Below are positions 10,180-23,361 of a stretch of 64,000 nt of DNA, piece after piece. Both the position numbers and the translations under genes were made by a program. Numbering within the stretch: the first letter of the stretch is position 1; each line of letters begins with the position of its first letter. Source of the DNA: Glossina fuscipes (lineage: Eukaryota > Arthropoda > Insecta > Diptera > Glossinidae); contig NW_023998414.1 of the NCBI RefSeq assembly GCF_014805625.2, forward strand, positions 16,400,253 to 16,464,252, read 5' to 3'. The notes beneath the pieces are model-generated. The model did no database searches, was not told the DNA's origin, and saw nothing but the letters and a program-made list of their open reading frames with translations.

Positions 10180-12689
10180 TCGAATACATATTCAAAATGA
10201 TAAAGTTTGCTAGCGTGTACTGGAAATGGTACACCTACCATTGAGCAGCGATCTATGAGCCGACTCGATAATCGCATTTCTTAATTACTTGGCTATGCGG
10301 GAGTTCAATATAAAAATTATCCGATGATGATTATCGACTACTATAGTTAAATTTTCATCTTTCGGATGTGACCTCTGCGTGTATGCATGAAAAAGATGGA
10401 CACTAATTAAAAATACCATAGAAAAAGGACAAAAGTATGAACGAACTTCGTTACCAAAAACTATTTAAGAGCCTCTGAGTTTTAGTGCACCTATATAGTT
10501 CGCATTATCAAGCGTTTGGCACCAAATTCGACAAATTGCCAAATTGACAAATGTAATGATAACTAATCATCATTGTTAGCAAGTTTTTTACTTAAGTCTT
10601 TTGTTTTAGAAATTTTCATGAGGAACTCACGAAAATTACTTACTACTTTTCCCAATAAATGACATTTAAAAAGCTTTTTAATGTCACTAACAGAGATAAA
10701 TTGCTTACTTTTCCCACTAAGTACAAGAAACAACAGATTCCTAATAGTGTTTATAGCGGTTCGCTAGATTGAAACACTTACAGAAAATAAATAAAAAATC
10801 TCTTTAAATAAAAAAAAAATAAGAAAAATGCTCAATTAACACGCAAATTAACGCCTGCGCCGTAATACTTACTAAGCTACTAAGCGCAAAGCTGTCACTA
10901 ATTCATTGGCTTATAGACTTACAAAAAACGCAGAGAAAAATTTATGTTCAAGTTCATGTGGCGCGAAGAAAGAGTGTGAAGTTAAGCTGAGCGAGAAGGA
11001 GACAAAAAAAAAAAGAAAAAAGAAAAACAAATAAGAGAGAGAACGAAAACATATTTATCGCTAAAGGATTTCTATGCAAATATATTTCAATTTCTTTTTC
11101 TTTTTATTTCGCCTTAAATGAAAGATGATCTGTCTGCAGTCGCAGCTACTGTTAATGCTTTAAGTTAAAAATTTTATATCTTTTAATAGCTGATAATCGG
11201 GTTACAGTTTAAGGAGATTAAAATCTTTGTACCATGATAATTATAACTGTTGTCATTTGCTTGAAAACGCCTTAAGCTTTAAATGAAATAAAGTTGGTAA
11301 ATAAAGAAAAAAAAAAAATAAATAAATAAATAAATAAAAAAAAAAAAGAAAAAAAAAGCTAAGGAAATCATGCGTGACTACTCGTATGACATAACAACGC
11401 TAACCAACATATATATAATAATAATGTTTGTCGAAGGCCTTAAAGGCTTTGGCTAATGTCTCGATAAAATGGTTTTAGCTTTTTCCCGTTGGACATTTTT
11501 CTTGTGCAATAAATCATATTTGGTCAAACCTTTGGCTGGAAATTTAAACACAATTTCTTACAACTATGGCTAAATACTAACACTAATGTCCGTTTGCGTT
11601 ATAAGCTCATAATGCTTATAAAGCTTGAACACATGCTTAATGGGTTTGGCTGAATGTCTGCCTGCTCTGTTTCCCTCTCTGCTTTTATGCCCGCGTTTCG
11701 ACGAGTGCCTCGTTTGTATTGCCGTTTATATGTTTATTTTGTTTGTTTGGCTTTTAAACGCATTCGATATTCTTTATCTTGCTTGACATACGGCCAGAGT
11801 GCGTGGCCGTGCTGGATTTATTGTCTTTTCACTTACAGTTATGGTTACAGTCAGCCAGCATTTCTTGGTCGCGCCACATTTAATAAACAATGTTGCGCTT
11901 TATGCCACATTTTATAAATGGCACAGAGTGTTAACTAAAACTGTTTAACTTTTCAAGTCAAGTAGTTTACCTTTTATACAGCAGCTGCCTGATTGTCAAT
12001 AATTTGCTTAAACATTTTCCTCACCATTTATGTCAAGTTATATAAATTATAAAGAAAAGAAAAAAGAATATCCGAAAAATTACTTAAAAAAGGAAAGAAG
12101 AAAAACCAAACAAAAGATTTTACATATATTTTAATTTTTTTATTCCGTATGCGTATACGTATGCGTATGTATATGCATATGCATATAATGAAATCGTTTA
12201 TCCGCAAAATTTTGCGAACTGAAAAGTGCCAACACTTACTGAGTGTAAGAAAGATTATCTTCGCAAAACACTTTAAAAAACGACTTAACAATGGACGAGA
12301 GGCACACAGAACAACAATAGCAACAACGATAAAGTTATGCAGCAATTGACAAAACAAAACACACTTAAAGACAACTCTTAAGTGTTGTCGTTGTGATTGT
12401 CATTGTCGTTGTCGTTGTAGTTGCTGTTATGCAGACACACGCCAAGCAGACACATACCAAATGCAAAAGAAGTCAACAACAATTTTAAATAAAAAATCAA
12501 TTTCGTTGCGAGATAGTGATAAACCTACAAATTTTTCAGTTTTTTTTGTTTTGTTTTTTTTTTTTTTCTTTTTCCTTAAAAACCAACGACCACAATGACA
12601 GTTTACATCAGTAACAGCAAAAACAATGTTAACAATATCAAGAAAGAGAGAAGAACAACATTTACGAAATACCAAACAAATTGTTGATT
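10180..12689. other. AT-rich non-coding DNA
   Basis: No gene or transposon recognised. There are short purine-rich (10990-11050) and A-rich (11305-11360) tracts. A TATGCGTATACGTATGCGTA-type alternating tract at about 12145-12185 may be Z-DNA prone. GTTGTCGTTGT-type repeats lie at 12380-12425. Confidence 0.5.
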
Positions 12690-12735
12690 GTTGAATGTTG
12701 AACGTTGAACGTTGAACGTTGAACGTTGAACGTTG
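12690..12735. repeat. Heptamer tandem repeat (GTTGAAC)n
   Basis: The unit GTTGAAC (equivalently TTGAACG) is repeated about six times, beginning with variant units (TTGAATG). It is a short minisatellite-like array. Confidence 0.8.
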
Positions 12736-15119
12736 TATGTAACAAGCGTTGCGGAAAATGTCACCCAACTGTCCGTTAACATTAAGGGTTACAAGTAGAC
12801 ATGAAAATTAAATTAATTGCAAGAGAGAATGTTTGGTGGAAACTTCCTTTCGAATACCATTAAATTAACTCTTGAAGACTTGTGGTAAGTCAGCCACAGT
12901 ACCGTTTAATCGTTGATGATTTATTTTACGAAATTGTTTACGAAATAATTTCTTGTACGACTATTTCGCTTCACATCACCCTTTAGTTACTTATACGTCG
13001 CGTCGTAATTTTTCTTCTCATTTTATGCATATTCTGCGGAATTCAAACGTAAATAAATAAATAATATCCTTCAACATGATTATTAACTTGGCATTCTTCT
13101 TGTCAAGAAACTTTCAAGAATTGAAGAAACTTGCTTAGCTTACTTACTGCCGAAAAAAATATACACATCTGGATCTTCGTAGAACTGCAAGCTTACACGG
13201 CACCAATTTCCAGGACCAGCGAAACACTGCCACATGTCATAAGTAAATGCTCTTCTCATATTACCTGAACTGCGTGTATACCAACTTTAAATATACTTTG
13301 TGAATAAATGGAAGAAGCTGACCTTAGTGTTAGTCTTAGAAGCGATTTGCGAGTTACTGTGTCTTTTATATTCGATGTTCATTTAGTTCAATTCTTTAAA
13401 AAGACTGCGTGCACAGTCTCGCTTCACGTCCTCATCCCTCAACGTAGAGTTACGCAAGGCATATGTCGCACAACACGCTACCGTGATTCGTTGTTCTTCA
13501 ACCACACTGCTCGCCTTCGAGACAATCTATCAGAAATAGTTTGTCGCAATGTTTCAGCGTTTTTTTCATTTTCAAGTCATGCGCAAGTGCACAAGCACTA
13601 CTTCTTGTCGGCTCCCTTACTATCACTCTAATCCGCCCTGAATACAGCCATGCCTACGTATATACTGAGGACATCCTCTGAGGACATAAATAGTAAAAAA
13701 AGAAGTAAGGTGTACTTTATACACAGAGATTGCCTGCGTTAAATGACAGTGATCGCCGGAAAGATTTCCGACATTTCATCCTAGAAATTTTCATGCATTC
13801 AAAGATACTGCTCCCTTTTATCGATATGTCCGTGCTGTGATGTGACTTCGTAAAATCATAATCTCAGTAATTATTCTAAGAAATTTCTGATTTACAATTC
13901 ACCTAAGTCTTGCTACAGATGGATTTATAAAAGCTACATTAACCTACTCTATCAATGTTGATCAAATTGGGACTTAAAACAACTTGAATAACCTTTTGGC
14001 CTTGTCTTAAGATAGTTGATTTTTAAAACATGTCCATGGTTCATATCATAAATATCGCTAGTACTAAGAGTTTCATTGTCTGCGATCGAACATTGACGAC
14101 TGCAAAGATCACATATAACTCCAATATAAATATAAAGTCGATGTACAAATTATCTCAAAATATATTTGCAATGTCGACAATTAATCTAATATCTAAGATG
14201 CCTTGTGCATAGTTGCGTGGGATGAATGCGTTCAACATGAAATTTGTTTTTTTCTTTTAAGTAGCAATTCCTAGCAAATGCGATTATTATCGTTTAATTA
14301 ATAATAAAAACAAATAGAAGTTGCACGCTTATATCCAGTATGTGTCCTCATGCGGTCGTAGTTATATTACTTGAAGTTGTTAATTGTGAAGTTAGTGGAG
14401 TGATGGGGTAAAAATAAACATAGTTACTAATGCAAGGGGTTAAGGTAAAAACTTTTTTTATTGATACCACTATTTCTGGCAGTATGTTAATCATATTTTC
14501 GGACAAACTAAACTATACTACAAATCTTTCCACAAAACTGTTGATTGTATAAAAACACAAGGATTTTGCCCTTATTTTCCAACTTGGGTGATTTTGCATA
14601 AGAGGCAGAGATGTGCCGGCCGACAAGTAAATTTTGATTTTCCTTTACAGTCCAGGGATAGTTTCTAATTTTATTCAGGATAATTTCTGCATAAGTCAAA
14701 ATAAAAAACAAAGTACATTGATCGTCCCAAGTTATTTTTAGCCAGTTTTATATAATTCCTCGTCAACAAAATATAATATAACATTAAATGATCATCTTAT
14801 TGATATTTCATGAATAAGATGTAACCTGTTACCCAATTAATAAAAATTAGCATAGCGAATGCTTAAATGGTTAAATTTTTTATGATGGGAAAGAAAGTCG
14901 GGAATATACCTTAAGCCAAGAAAAAAGAAAAAGTACATAATCCAAAAAAAGATAAAAAACAGTTTGACAGCTGACAATTTAGGATTAGTAAAAAGGAAGC
15001 AGTAGCGAAACATTCAAGCTAACTTTGCTTCAAGTTAGTGATGAACGCAATCTTGGTGCTTACTGCACTGCACTTTCTTTCCTAGGTACGTCATCAAGTA
15101 AATATATCGTGTCAACTTT
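12736..15119. other. Non-coding DNA, nothing recognised
   Basis: Apart from a 107-codon plus-strand open frame at 13308-13631 with no recognisable motif, I see no coding or repeat structure. A short repeat GAGGACAT occurs twice at 13668-13686. Confidence 0.4.
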
Positions 15120-15300
15120 TTTGCTCTTTAACCGCCAAGACGGTGTCCGCGGATTCAATTCTTAGTTCGGTTCGCACATATTTTTTCGTAGCTCGAGTGA
15201 GTGTCACTCGGCAAGGGCACAACACTTACCTATTTGGCATGCATGCACCTGGCTGCAGCCCGTTTCCCCCGTCTTTCCGACTATCACAATTGTCACAAGT
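15120..15300 (+). repeat. Decayed tRNA-derived SINE, copy S4
   Basis: B-box-like CGCGGATTCAATTCTTAG at about 15148-15165 is followed by a CACTTACC...GGCATGCATGC...CCTGGCTGCAG section, a pyrimidine-rich CCCGTTTCCCCCGTC stretch, and a tail CTTTCCGACTATCACAATTGTCACAAG that parallels TTTCTGGCCGTGACTGCATTACACGAA in copy S1. It lies directly in front of a family D copy, exactly as S3 does at 31.3 kb. Confidence 0.5.
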
Positions 15301-15335
15301 ACAGGGGACATCGCTTCAAAGATTGGCTCTATTAA

Positions 15336-16122
15336 AGAAAAGCAAGTAAGGACATCGTATTCGGTCGTGACCGAATCTTTTCTACTCATCACCAATCCAT
15401 CAAAGTGAAAGCTTCTATCAGTATGAATAACAAGCAAAAAACGCAGACAGCAACGGTCTTCACAATTTTTGCTGCATAGACGTGTCCTTTAGCCGGTTTG
15501 GATCATTTCAAAATTCTTTTGCAAACGTGTACGCGATATCTTCACATTTGGGAAGACGAGCAGATGGATGCACGAACATGCGGACATGCTTAGCTGAATT
15601 AGTTAGAACTTATAAACTTTATAGGATTTTTGTAGCTTGCTTCTGCCCATTATAAAATTATTGAAAAAGGGATTAAATATTGATACACTATAATATTGGG
15701 CAGACGTTGTCAATTTTTCTGATTTGATGCACTACTATTACAGCATTGCCCATAAAATGTACCTTAACGTTTTTGTAGATTTATCTGCTGCAGTTTAGAA
15801 CCAAATTTTGTATTTCTTTCGAAAAACAGCAATGTGTACCACTACGAACGCATCTTTCAACCGATTTGACCCATTTTTAACACCAATCTGCGTGCAAGGA
15901 TTTTTAATGTTTCTAGAAAATTTTAAGCCGAAATTTTTTTTATTTTTGCGGCCAAGACAATGTTTACAACAGCCATTATACAGACGGACGGACGGACGAT
16001 CGATTATATCGATTGAATAGAATGTGATGCTGATCAAGAATATATATAGTTTGTAGGGTCGCCACAGCTTCCTTCTGGGCATTGCAAACGTTTTCATCTT
16101 CATCCTTCAGGTAACGTGTATA
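15336..16122 (+). repeat. Interspersed repeat family D, copy D-A
   Basis: The start AAGCAAGTAAGGACATCGTA is followed by an imperfect hairpin TTCGGTCGTGACCGAAT and TCTACTCATCACCA. The body includes TTTTTGCTGCATAGACGTG, a GATATCTTCAC phrase, TAGATTTATCTGCTGCAGTT (15777-15796), CAACCGATTTGACCCATTTT, a CAGACGGACGGACGGACGA stretch and GCTGATCAAGAATATATATA (16030-16049), then TAGGGTCGCCACAGCTTCC. It ends CATCCTTCAGGTAACGTGTATA. The same phrases in the same order recur at 31455-32344. The ATCAAGAATATATATA..TAGGGTCG block is familiar from interspersed repeats in many fly genomes. Open frames on both strands at 15795-16103 belong to the repeat and are not genes. Confidence 0.7.
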
Positions 16123-18420
16123 ATAAGAAAGAGAGAAGGCGAAGAAATGCATTTTACTTTACTAGTAAATGATTCTATCCCAAGAGTTAAAGACAAAATA
16201 GAAAAAGAAGAAGAAGAAACGCGGTCTTTTCCGAGCCTTTCTTAAATGACGGTTTACTTAACTGTAATAGCCCTCTCGCCATTATTGTAACTGTCAAATT
16301 TACTTTCTAACCACAATGCGATGCTGTTTTGAAGAAAAAAAAAAAACAAAACAGAAGACCGATATGAAAATGAATTCCAGTATTGTTTCCGCATACGGAT
16401 GTGCCTGTTCAAAGCTCGAACAAACTATGTCCTTTACATCACAATACGATCATATATCAAGTTCCCTGTACACATGTACCTTTCGCAGTACATGCTAAAA
16501 TGCATTTGTAGGAAAATTTCAATTGTTTTCATCAAAATATTAGAAACTAAAAATTAATTCTTATTATCAAAATTTTATGTTCCATCTAATGAAGTTGACG
16601 GCGCAGTTTGAGAAGTGTACCGATAGCGACGCAGGTGAGATGCTAAAATGTACACTTTACTCTCACTCGTAAAATATTTATTCAAAAGTATTAAATTTGC
16701 TGTCATCTCGTGGCATTCAAATGACATGTACTCGTAAGCAGCATGGAAAGAAAAGTCACATGCTATAACATAATGGTAGACAATAGGTGGCTGTGGAGAT
16801 CCTCCGTCACACGAAATGTATAAATTTGCCCCGCACTTCTTTCTTGTAATTTTTAATCAAACCGTAATGTTCTACATATCCCTTTAGTAAATTCTTCTTT
16901 CCTTCATCCAAGTATTGAGAATTCTCATTCCATCGTCTAAGAACAATCGTTTTATGTACGGGTGCTACGTGTGAGACTTATTTAGCACTGCTCAGCGAAG
17001 GCAATAACGTCTAAAGCATTGCTTTCTTTGTCACTTCTTTGTCTAACGACCTCTCGAAGAAATATCAAATTTACATGCGTTTCCGCTTTGCCTATTGGTT
17101 ATTTGCTATCTCTACTCTATGGTGGACTACCAGCGGCAGTTCCTGTCGGAAGAACACACGGCAGCCTTTATATTTTCGAAACAACGATAGCATTGCTTAA
17201 CCGCTTGCTTATCTTATACAGGGCTATTGTAAATTAATCCGTCTTCGTTATAAAGCTGTATTGACTTATATTGAAAATTAATTAATAAATTTTAAAAAAA
17301 GTCCATAAGCACGACTACTGTTTAACAGTCCAACGAAAGAAAGAAGCCTTTAGCACATTTAAGGACTTTGTTAATATCATAATCTTTGCTCTTGATCTAT
17401 ATAGAGGCAACTAACTTCAATAGCAATTTTCGTAGTTTTCTTAAACAAAATTCTCAAAGTGTTTCATAAAAATTTCTATTTGATACTTAAGCTTATAAGA
17501 TTTAAGTAAATTTTACTTAAAGCAATTTTCAACAACATTTCTTTGTGAATCTGGTTTAGATGTCAGAAAAAAGACAAAAAAAGCAAAAAAAAAATACTTC
17601 GCATGCACAACGAAATGAATTCGACTTAAGATACAATTTAAAAAATAAAATAAAAAAAATAAAAAAACCCGCGTAGATGAAATAAATGGGAAGCGGGCAA
17701 AAACAGCAACAACCAAACGATCAATATATCAAAACTAGTTACAGACAAACAGACAAACAACGCGAACGCATTAAACAAACAATTTCTAACAACATGAACA
17801 AGAAATTGTTAAGAAAAGCAAAAAAAAAAAAGAAAAAAAAAAGCGCACTGCACAGATTATTTATTTAATTTTTATTTATTTATATTTTTTTTTTTTTTTA
17901 TATGATAACGAACGAAATCAAAATAGGAAACGATTAAATATTGAGGAAAAATAAATAAACAAAATACTTACAATAAAAAGTTTTTATCACATGGTTTTGA
18001 AAAAAAAAAAAAAATTATTAATTTATTTGAAATATGGCTTAAAAAAACAAAAAAAAAAAAAAAAAATTAAAAAAGCTTAACACATAAACGCTTAAGCATT
18101 TGCACAGAGACGTTAAAATTTGCAATAGTGACGGCAATGCTCTGGTGGATAATGATACCGATTATGTTGATGGGTTTTCTTTTTATTATATTTTTATTTT
18201 TATTTATTTATTTTTTATTTTTATTTTTTGTGCTTTCCTTATTGGCTTTTGCTCTAAATGAAAACTGTGAAGCTCTGAACGTTGCTTACGTTCGTAAAGT
18301 ACGCGTTTAACTGAAGCAATTGTGTGGCAATAAAATTGAAGTAACTTCAATGTGAAGCAAATAAGCACATAAGCATACATGCAGGCATAAATAGATTTAC
18401 GCACCAATAGACAAACTAAA
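16123..18420. other. AT-rich non-coding DNA
   Basis: No gene recognised. The right half (17560-18240) contains many A-rich and T-rich low-complexity tracts (17640-17670, 17818-17842, 17885-17900, 18000-18013, 18046-18080, and TTTATTTTTATTTTT at 18180-18225). Short open frames here, such as 17686-17868 and 18128-18310, reflect these tracts. Confidence 0.5.
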
Positions 18421-18445
18421 GCAGTAACAGCAGTAACAAAAAATG

Positions 18446-18752
18446 CCTGACTGACTGACTGACTGACTGCCTGCCTGCCGAACTGCCTTCATGGCTGCTT
18501 ACCAAGCCAAAGCAGCCCAAGCCAAGAAGAAAGACAACGCAAAATCAAATAAGCAAGTAAGCAAGTAAGCAAGCAAGCNNNNNNNNNNNNNNNNNNNNNN
18601 NNNNNNNNNNNNNNNNNNNNNNNNNNNNNNNNNNNNNNNNNNNNNNNNNNNNNNNNNNNNNNNNNNNNNNNNNNNNNNTAAGCAAGTAAGCAAGCAAGCA
18701 AGCAAGCGAGCAAGCAAACAAACAAACAAACAAGCAAGCAAGCAAGCAAGCC
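18446..18752. repeat. AAGC-type tetranucleotide microsatellite interrupted by an assembly gap
   Basis: CTGA/CTGC tetramers at 18446-18480 are followed by an array of AAGC/AAGT units from 18551 that continues on both sides of the N run to about 18752. The gap therefore lies within a tandem array. The minus-strand ACLLACLL open frames are translations of this array. Confidence 0.85.
18579..18678. other. Assembly gap (100 N)
   Basis: Exactly 100 N, a conventional placeholder, so the true size is unknown. The flanks are the same AAGC array, so the array itself probably broke the assembly. Confidence 0.98.
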
Positions 18753-19007
18753 TTCATGCCACAAATCTGAAGCTGAAACTTTTCATGCAGCTAGCTAGCG
18801 GTAGCTATCGTAAAACAACAACAACAAGAAAATTGTGCACAACATCTCCTTACCACCACTACTACTACTATCAGATGTACATAAAATGCGTACAAGTGAG
18901 AAATTTTGTTGAGCACAAATCAAAACGCATTTTGCCAACAGTCAGTCAGTAAACTCAATAGACGGACATTAAAAGAAAAAAGTAACTAAACGGAGAGGCC
19001 ATCATGA
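18753..19007. other. Non-coding spacer
   Basis: Nothing beyond short simple repeats such as ACTACTACT at 18857-18870. Confidence 0.5.
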
Positions 19008-19152
19008 TGACAATAATAATAATAATAATAACGATGATGATGATGATGACGACAATGATAATGATTATAATGATGATGGTGATAATGATGATGATGAAGG
19101 TGATGATGCTGATGCTGATGCTGATACTGATGTTGATGCTGATGCTGATGCA
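19008..19152. repeat. Degenerate GAT/AAT trinucleotide array
   Basis: An AATAAT start passes into GATGATGAT with interspersed GAC and AAT and ends in GCTGATGCTGAT units. A compound trinucleotide microsatellite. Confidence 0.85.
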
Positions 19153-19238
19153 TCGTAACCATCAGTAGACGCTATTATGCAATGAAAATTTTTAACTCAT
19201 TTTATGAGATTTATATGTGATCTCAAAATGCACAACCT

Positions 19239-19345
19239 TTGCTACTACTACCACTACTATTACTATTACTACTACTACTACTACTACTACTACTATTACT
19301 ACTACTACTACTACTACTACTACCACTATTGCTACTACTACCACA
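19239..19345. repeat. (ACT)n trinucleotide microsatellite
   Basis: Long ACT/ATT/CCT trinucleotide array. The minus strand translates as a Val-rich open frame (19192-19374) that is not a gene. Confidence 0.9.
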
Positions 19346-21129
19346 AACACTAATGCTCTATTCCTACAAATCATTTCCTAAGGCAACGTAATTATCATCA
19401 CCATCAATTGCAACGCATTGCTTAGATGTCTGTGACCATACTCGTCTTAACATACGCATGATCGTATGCATCAGTCATTTAGCTTTTATTCGTACGCGTA
19501 TAAGCGAACAGTTCGTTTGGCTTAGTTATTCTAGTTGGATTATTAGAGGATATATGTTGCAATTTCAACTGGATTTCAGTCAGCATAAAACAATGCGCAA
19601 CAACCGCAATAAACGCTCCTCTTATGCTTTAAGACTGCTGCGTTTCACTATGGTATAGCGGATGGTAATAATAATAATTGTTTGCTTACCTTAATATCTT
19701 ACGAGGAAATTTTTACAAATACTTTTCTTAGCCACATCATATTCAAGTCAAAGAAGCGAATATTATTGAGGCCTGACTTTATACATCTCTTGTGTAGCAT
19801 TTAAATTTTCTTCTTAATATTCATGCTTCATGTATCCTATGTGCATAATATGTGCACATGTTACAGTAAATTTTCTGTTAATTTTCTATAAAAAATTAAT
19901 TGGGAATAGAACGCTTTTTGCAAATATCTCTAAGAAACCGTTAGAAAATTAAGCTCAATATTGATGATAATTCATTTCGTTTTATGAAAAGAGGGCAAAA
20001 AAACAAAAACGGAATGACAAATAAAAGTAAGCAAAACAGATAAAGTGTCGAACAGATTTTACGTGTAGGACAAGCGGAACATGAACAGGCATGCAAATCG
20101 ATATATGTTAAGAGACCTAAGTACGGGTAGGATACAATAGCTTCCATTTGAGAAAACATACATCGTACAGCCAAAAAGATTTTAACGAACCGTTAAATAG
20201 CACCGATTAACGAATGTAGCAATGGGCGCATGTGCAAATTGAGGCACCTGTGAACAAGCGTACATGAGGACAGATCAACAACGTTTAGAATGAATGAATG
20301 TGAAAGAAATATCTGTACACTGATTATCGAACGGTTTTACTCGTACCTGTACACCTATATTTACATAAACACAAGAGACGCGCCACCGGACATGCATACG
20401 AACTAGAAAATATATCTGCCCAGATATGTATTTATCTTATAATCCTATAATCTGGCGAATGGTTGATTCATCTGAAGGCAGACGTAGACGTAGATGAGGG
20501 GATGAGGGGCAAATTAACGTTACAGAAATCGAGAGATGTATGGACAAAATTTCGGGGAAATCACGCCACGTGACAAAGGCTAACACAAGTAGAATTGCGA
20601 GCAGAAGTAAGGGAAACTAGCCAAGGAACCCAAGAAGACAAAAAGCAAGCAAAAGCGGGAAAATGAAGGTGTAAAAGTAATCGAATTAACACACAAACCG
20701 ATTAAAGAAAGAGTCAAACAACGGGGCACTTTGATGATAGAAATAAAGGATGGATATGGTTAATGATATAATTAAATCGATTCAATACCCGCTTCCATTT
20801 GAAAACGGTTTGCGAATTGTATTTCTCGACGACGGAGAATGCGACTGATAACAGTAGACCTTCTACATAGAAGAGCGTTTGTATTGAAACGGGAACAGTG
20901 TCTGAAATTTAGTTTTCTTATTCGGTTTTTATTATGACTTTTCCAAGAAAAATATGACTTAAAAGTCCCGCCGGCAAGAAAACCGCCCATGCATATATGC
21001 AAAAAAAAAAAAAAAACGTGTGTTTAACATAACCAATAACAATAAAAAAAAAACGAAAAAAAGCAAAGGAATTATTAAACAATGAGTGAATAATTGCTCG
21101 TTGATGTCCATTGCTGGCAGTGAAGCAAG
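19346..21129. other. Non-coding DNA, partly purine-rich
   Basis: No gene recognised. The interval 20490-20720 is strongly purine-rich on the plus strand (GAAGACAAAAAGCAAGC-type) without a clear repeat unit. Confidence 0.5.
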
Positions 21130-21335
21130 TCTGTCACATAGGCGAGCAGATGAGAGTTGCGCCCATCCAATCGGTGTTCGCGGACTCACATGTCAGTCCG
21201 ATTGGACCATACTTGGGCGTGATAGGTGTAGCGCCGGATGGGAACGCACCCACCAGGCTAGCAGCCGCTTCTTATCACTTTCTTCCCCTTCCCTTCCCCC
21301 CCTCTTTCTGGCCATCGCCGTGTTGAATACATAGG
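21130..21335 (+). repeat. Decayed tRNA-derived SINE, copy S5
   Basis: Head ATAGGCGAGCAGATGAGAG and B-box-like GTTCGCGGACTCACATGTCA (21176-21195), then GATGGGAACGCACCCACCAG, GCTAGC, a pyrimidine-rich CTTTCTTCCCCTTCCCTTCC stretch and the tail TTTCTGGCCATCGCCGTGTT. It matches S1 and S3 in module order. It is relatively GC-rich compared with its surroundings. Two overlapping plus-strand open frames here are not genes. Confidence 0.55.
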
Positions 21336-23038
21336 ACACATGTACTAAGAGACACGTGACAGGAAGAAAAAAAAAAAAAAAAAATTGAGAAAGTACGCGT
21401 TATTTGCGTACGAGTACGAATATTGAATGAATTACTTTGCGTTCGTTTTAGAATTTTTTTTGTACTTTTAGGAAATTTCTTTATATCAGTAAATTAAATG
21501 GAACAGAATGAATGACTTAACTTAAAACACATCTGTAATAATTAGAATCGCTTTCCCTGCACTTAGCTAAGGAACTAGAATTAGCCTTCCGACTTAATAG
21601 TGCCTTAGTCTGTGCTAACTTTGAAATTTATTCGTTTGACGACATCTTTAAACTGAGCGGTAGATTTCTTTACACTTCACTCTCACGGAATTTTTGCGAC
21701 GTTATCAGCATCTTTTTAACTTAATGTTACTTTTGCCTGCGCTGCACTACTTCGATTGTACACTATCTTTCGACTTGGCAGATCCACTGCTTACTTGTAA
21801 TTGACTGTACCGTTTCGTAGGTCATCACTAGACTTTCAATTTAGTTACCCCATTTGTTTCACTACATAAATCTGCAATTAATTTTGTGCTTCATTTGGCT
21901 TGTCACTCTCTTTTCGCGAATGCTCGGCTTCGCCTTCGCCTTCGGCTTTGTAGATGCCTACGCATAGATAATTGCATACCTTCGCGAATTGCTTTTATTC
22001 TTCTACTTGAGTTTATTCTTGAATTTGCATTATTACGTTACTAGCTTAACCATGCAACTTATTCGGCTATCGTTGTATTTGAGCTTTAAGTTGTATTTTT
22101 CTCTACCCCCTACTGTCGGTGTGCGCTGTGAAGGTACTGTTAGTTTACTAATGTAATAGCACTTTTGCCCACAATATATTAACCCGCTGAGTATTTTCGA
22201 ATCTAATAGGTCTGCTCTATACCAAGTCACCATTCCATTCTAATATCTCTCTACGCAATTCTCTTATCTACGCAATTTAACCGCATTGGATGGCATATTG
22301 GCTAGCCAATAGCATAGAATTCAAATGTTAAACGTTGGTTACACTTAACTATCCCTATAGGTAGATGCCACGTTAGCACTACGTTTTTAGGAAGTAGTTT
22401 AGTATTTAGCTTTACACTATAACATCAAATTGAGCTTGTACTTTGTTAGCTAGCAAACATTTTTCGAGTTAAGAGTACTTCCGCTAATAGTATTAATTGG
22501 CCAATTTAGCGCTATTCCTCTAATTTTGCAAGAGCAATAAATAAATGTCTGCGTTATAATAGCACGTAGCAGTAAAACTGTAGCTGATTAACTGTACTTC
22601 TGTCTTTCAAGGCAACAGTATTTTGCGTCGGATTGCATTGTCCGATATGTTTCCCTCAGCTAATTCCCACCCAGGGATGAAGCAATGAATTGATTTTTGT
22701 TAAATGAGTGTGTGCCCGACCCCTTTACAAGTTTTGTAGCCGCTATATATCCAAATTATTTAATGCATATAATTCGTAGCCAATTCGTTTCGCCCACCTT
22801 TTACTGTATATTAAGACTAATTTCCAAGTATTATTTTACACGTACCGTTTCGTACGTATGGCAGTTAAAATGTTATCGTCAGTGTTAATTATTCGTTCAC
22901 CTGCTGGATAAGATAAAATAAATGATAAATTTAAGTAAGTTTCATGTAAAATTGGAGTAAAACATGGATACCGCCAGGATTAAAAAGAACATAATATGTC
23001 TGCTAGGAAATCATAAATTATCAAACAATTTTTGTAAA

Positions 23039-23069
<31 letters not shown>

Positions 23070-23330
23070 TTTATGTATATGTTAATGCACTAATAAAGAT
23101 AAGAGGAGCAGTGCAGACCGGGCCGCCCCTCCAGAGAGCTAAAATCGCAATATATTCTAATTAGACAAAAATCGTAAAGAGCGTAGAATAATAAAACAAA
23201 CAAATACATGCAAAATAGTTGCAAGTGACAGATGCGAAACAAACATATGTTAAAACGAATATACAACACATGTTAACACAACTGAGACAAAGTCACATAT
23301 AGATACACATGCACAAACAGCCACATGTCC

Positions 23331-23361
<31 letters not shown>

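Noticed and set aside
12149..12349. Opposing open frames at 12.03-12.36 kb
   Set aside because: The frames come from an alternating TATGCG tract and AT-rich flanks; no motif.
13308..13631. 107-codon plus-strand open frame as a gene
   Set aside because: No recognisable motif, low-complexity Ser/Phe end; cannot be told from chance by eye.
18489..18764. Three overlapping Ala/Cys/Leu minus-strand frames spanning N bases
   Set aside because: Translations of the AAGC microsatellite and the gap.
19192..19374. Val-rich minus-strand open frame
   Set aside because: Pure translation of the ACT microsatellite.
23096..23145. GC-rich phrase GACCGGGCCGCCCCTCCAGA as a structural RNA or CpG island
   Set aside because: Only about 20 bp long and isolated; no hairpin or gene context.
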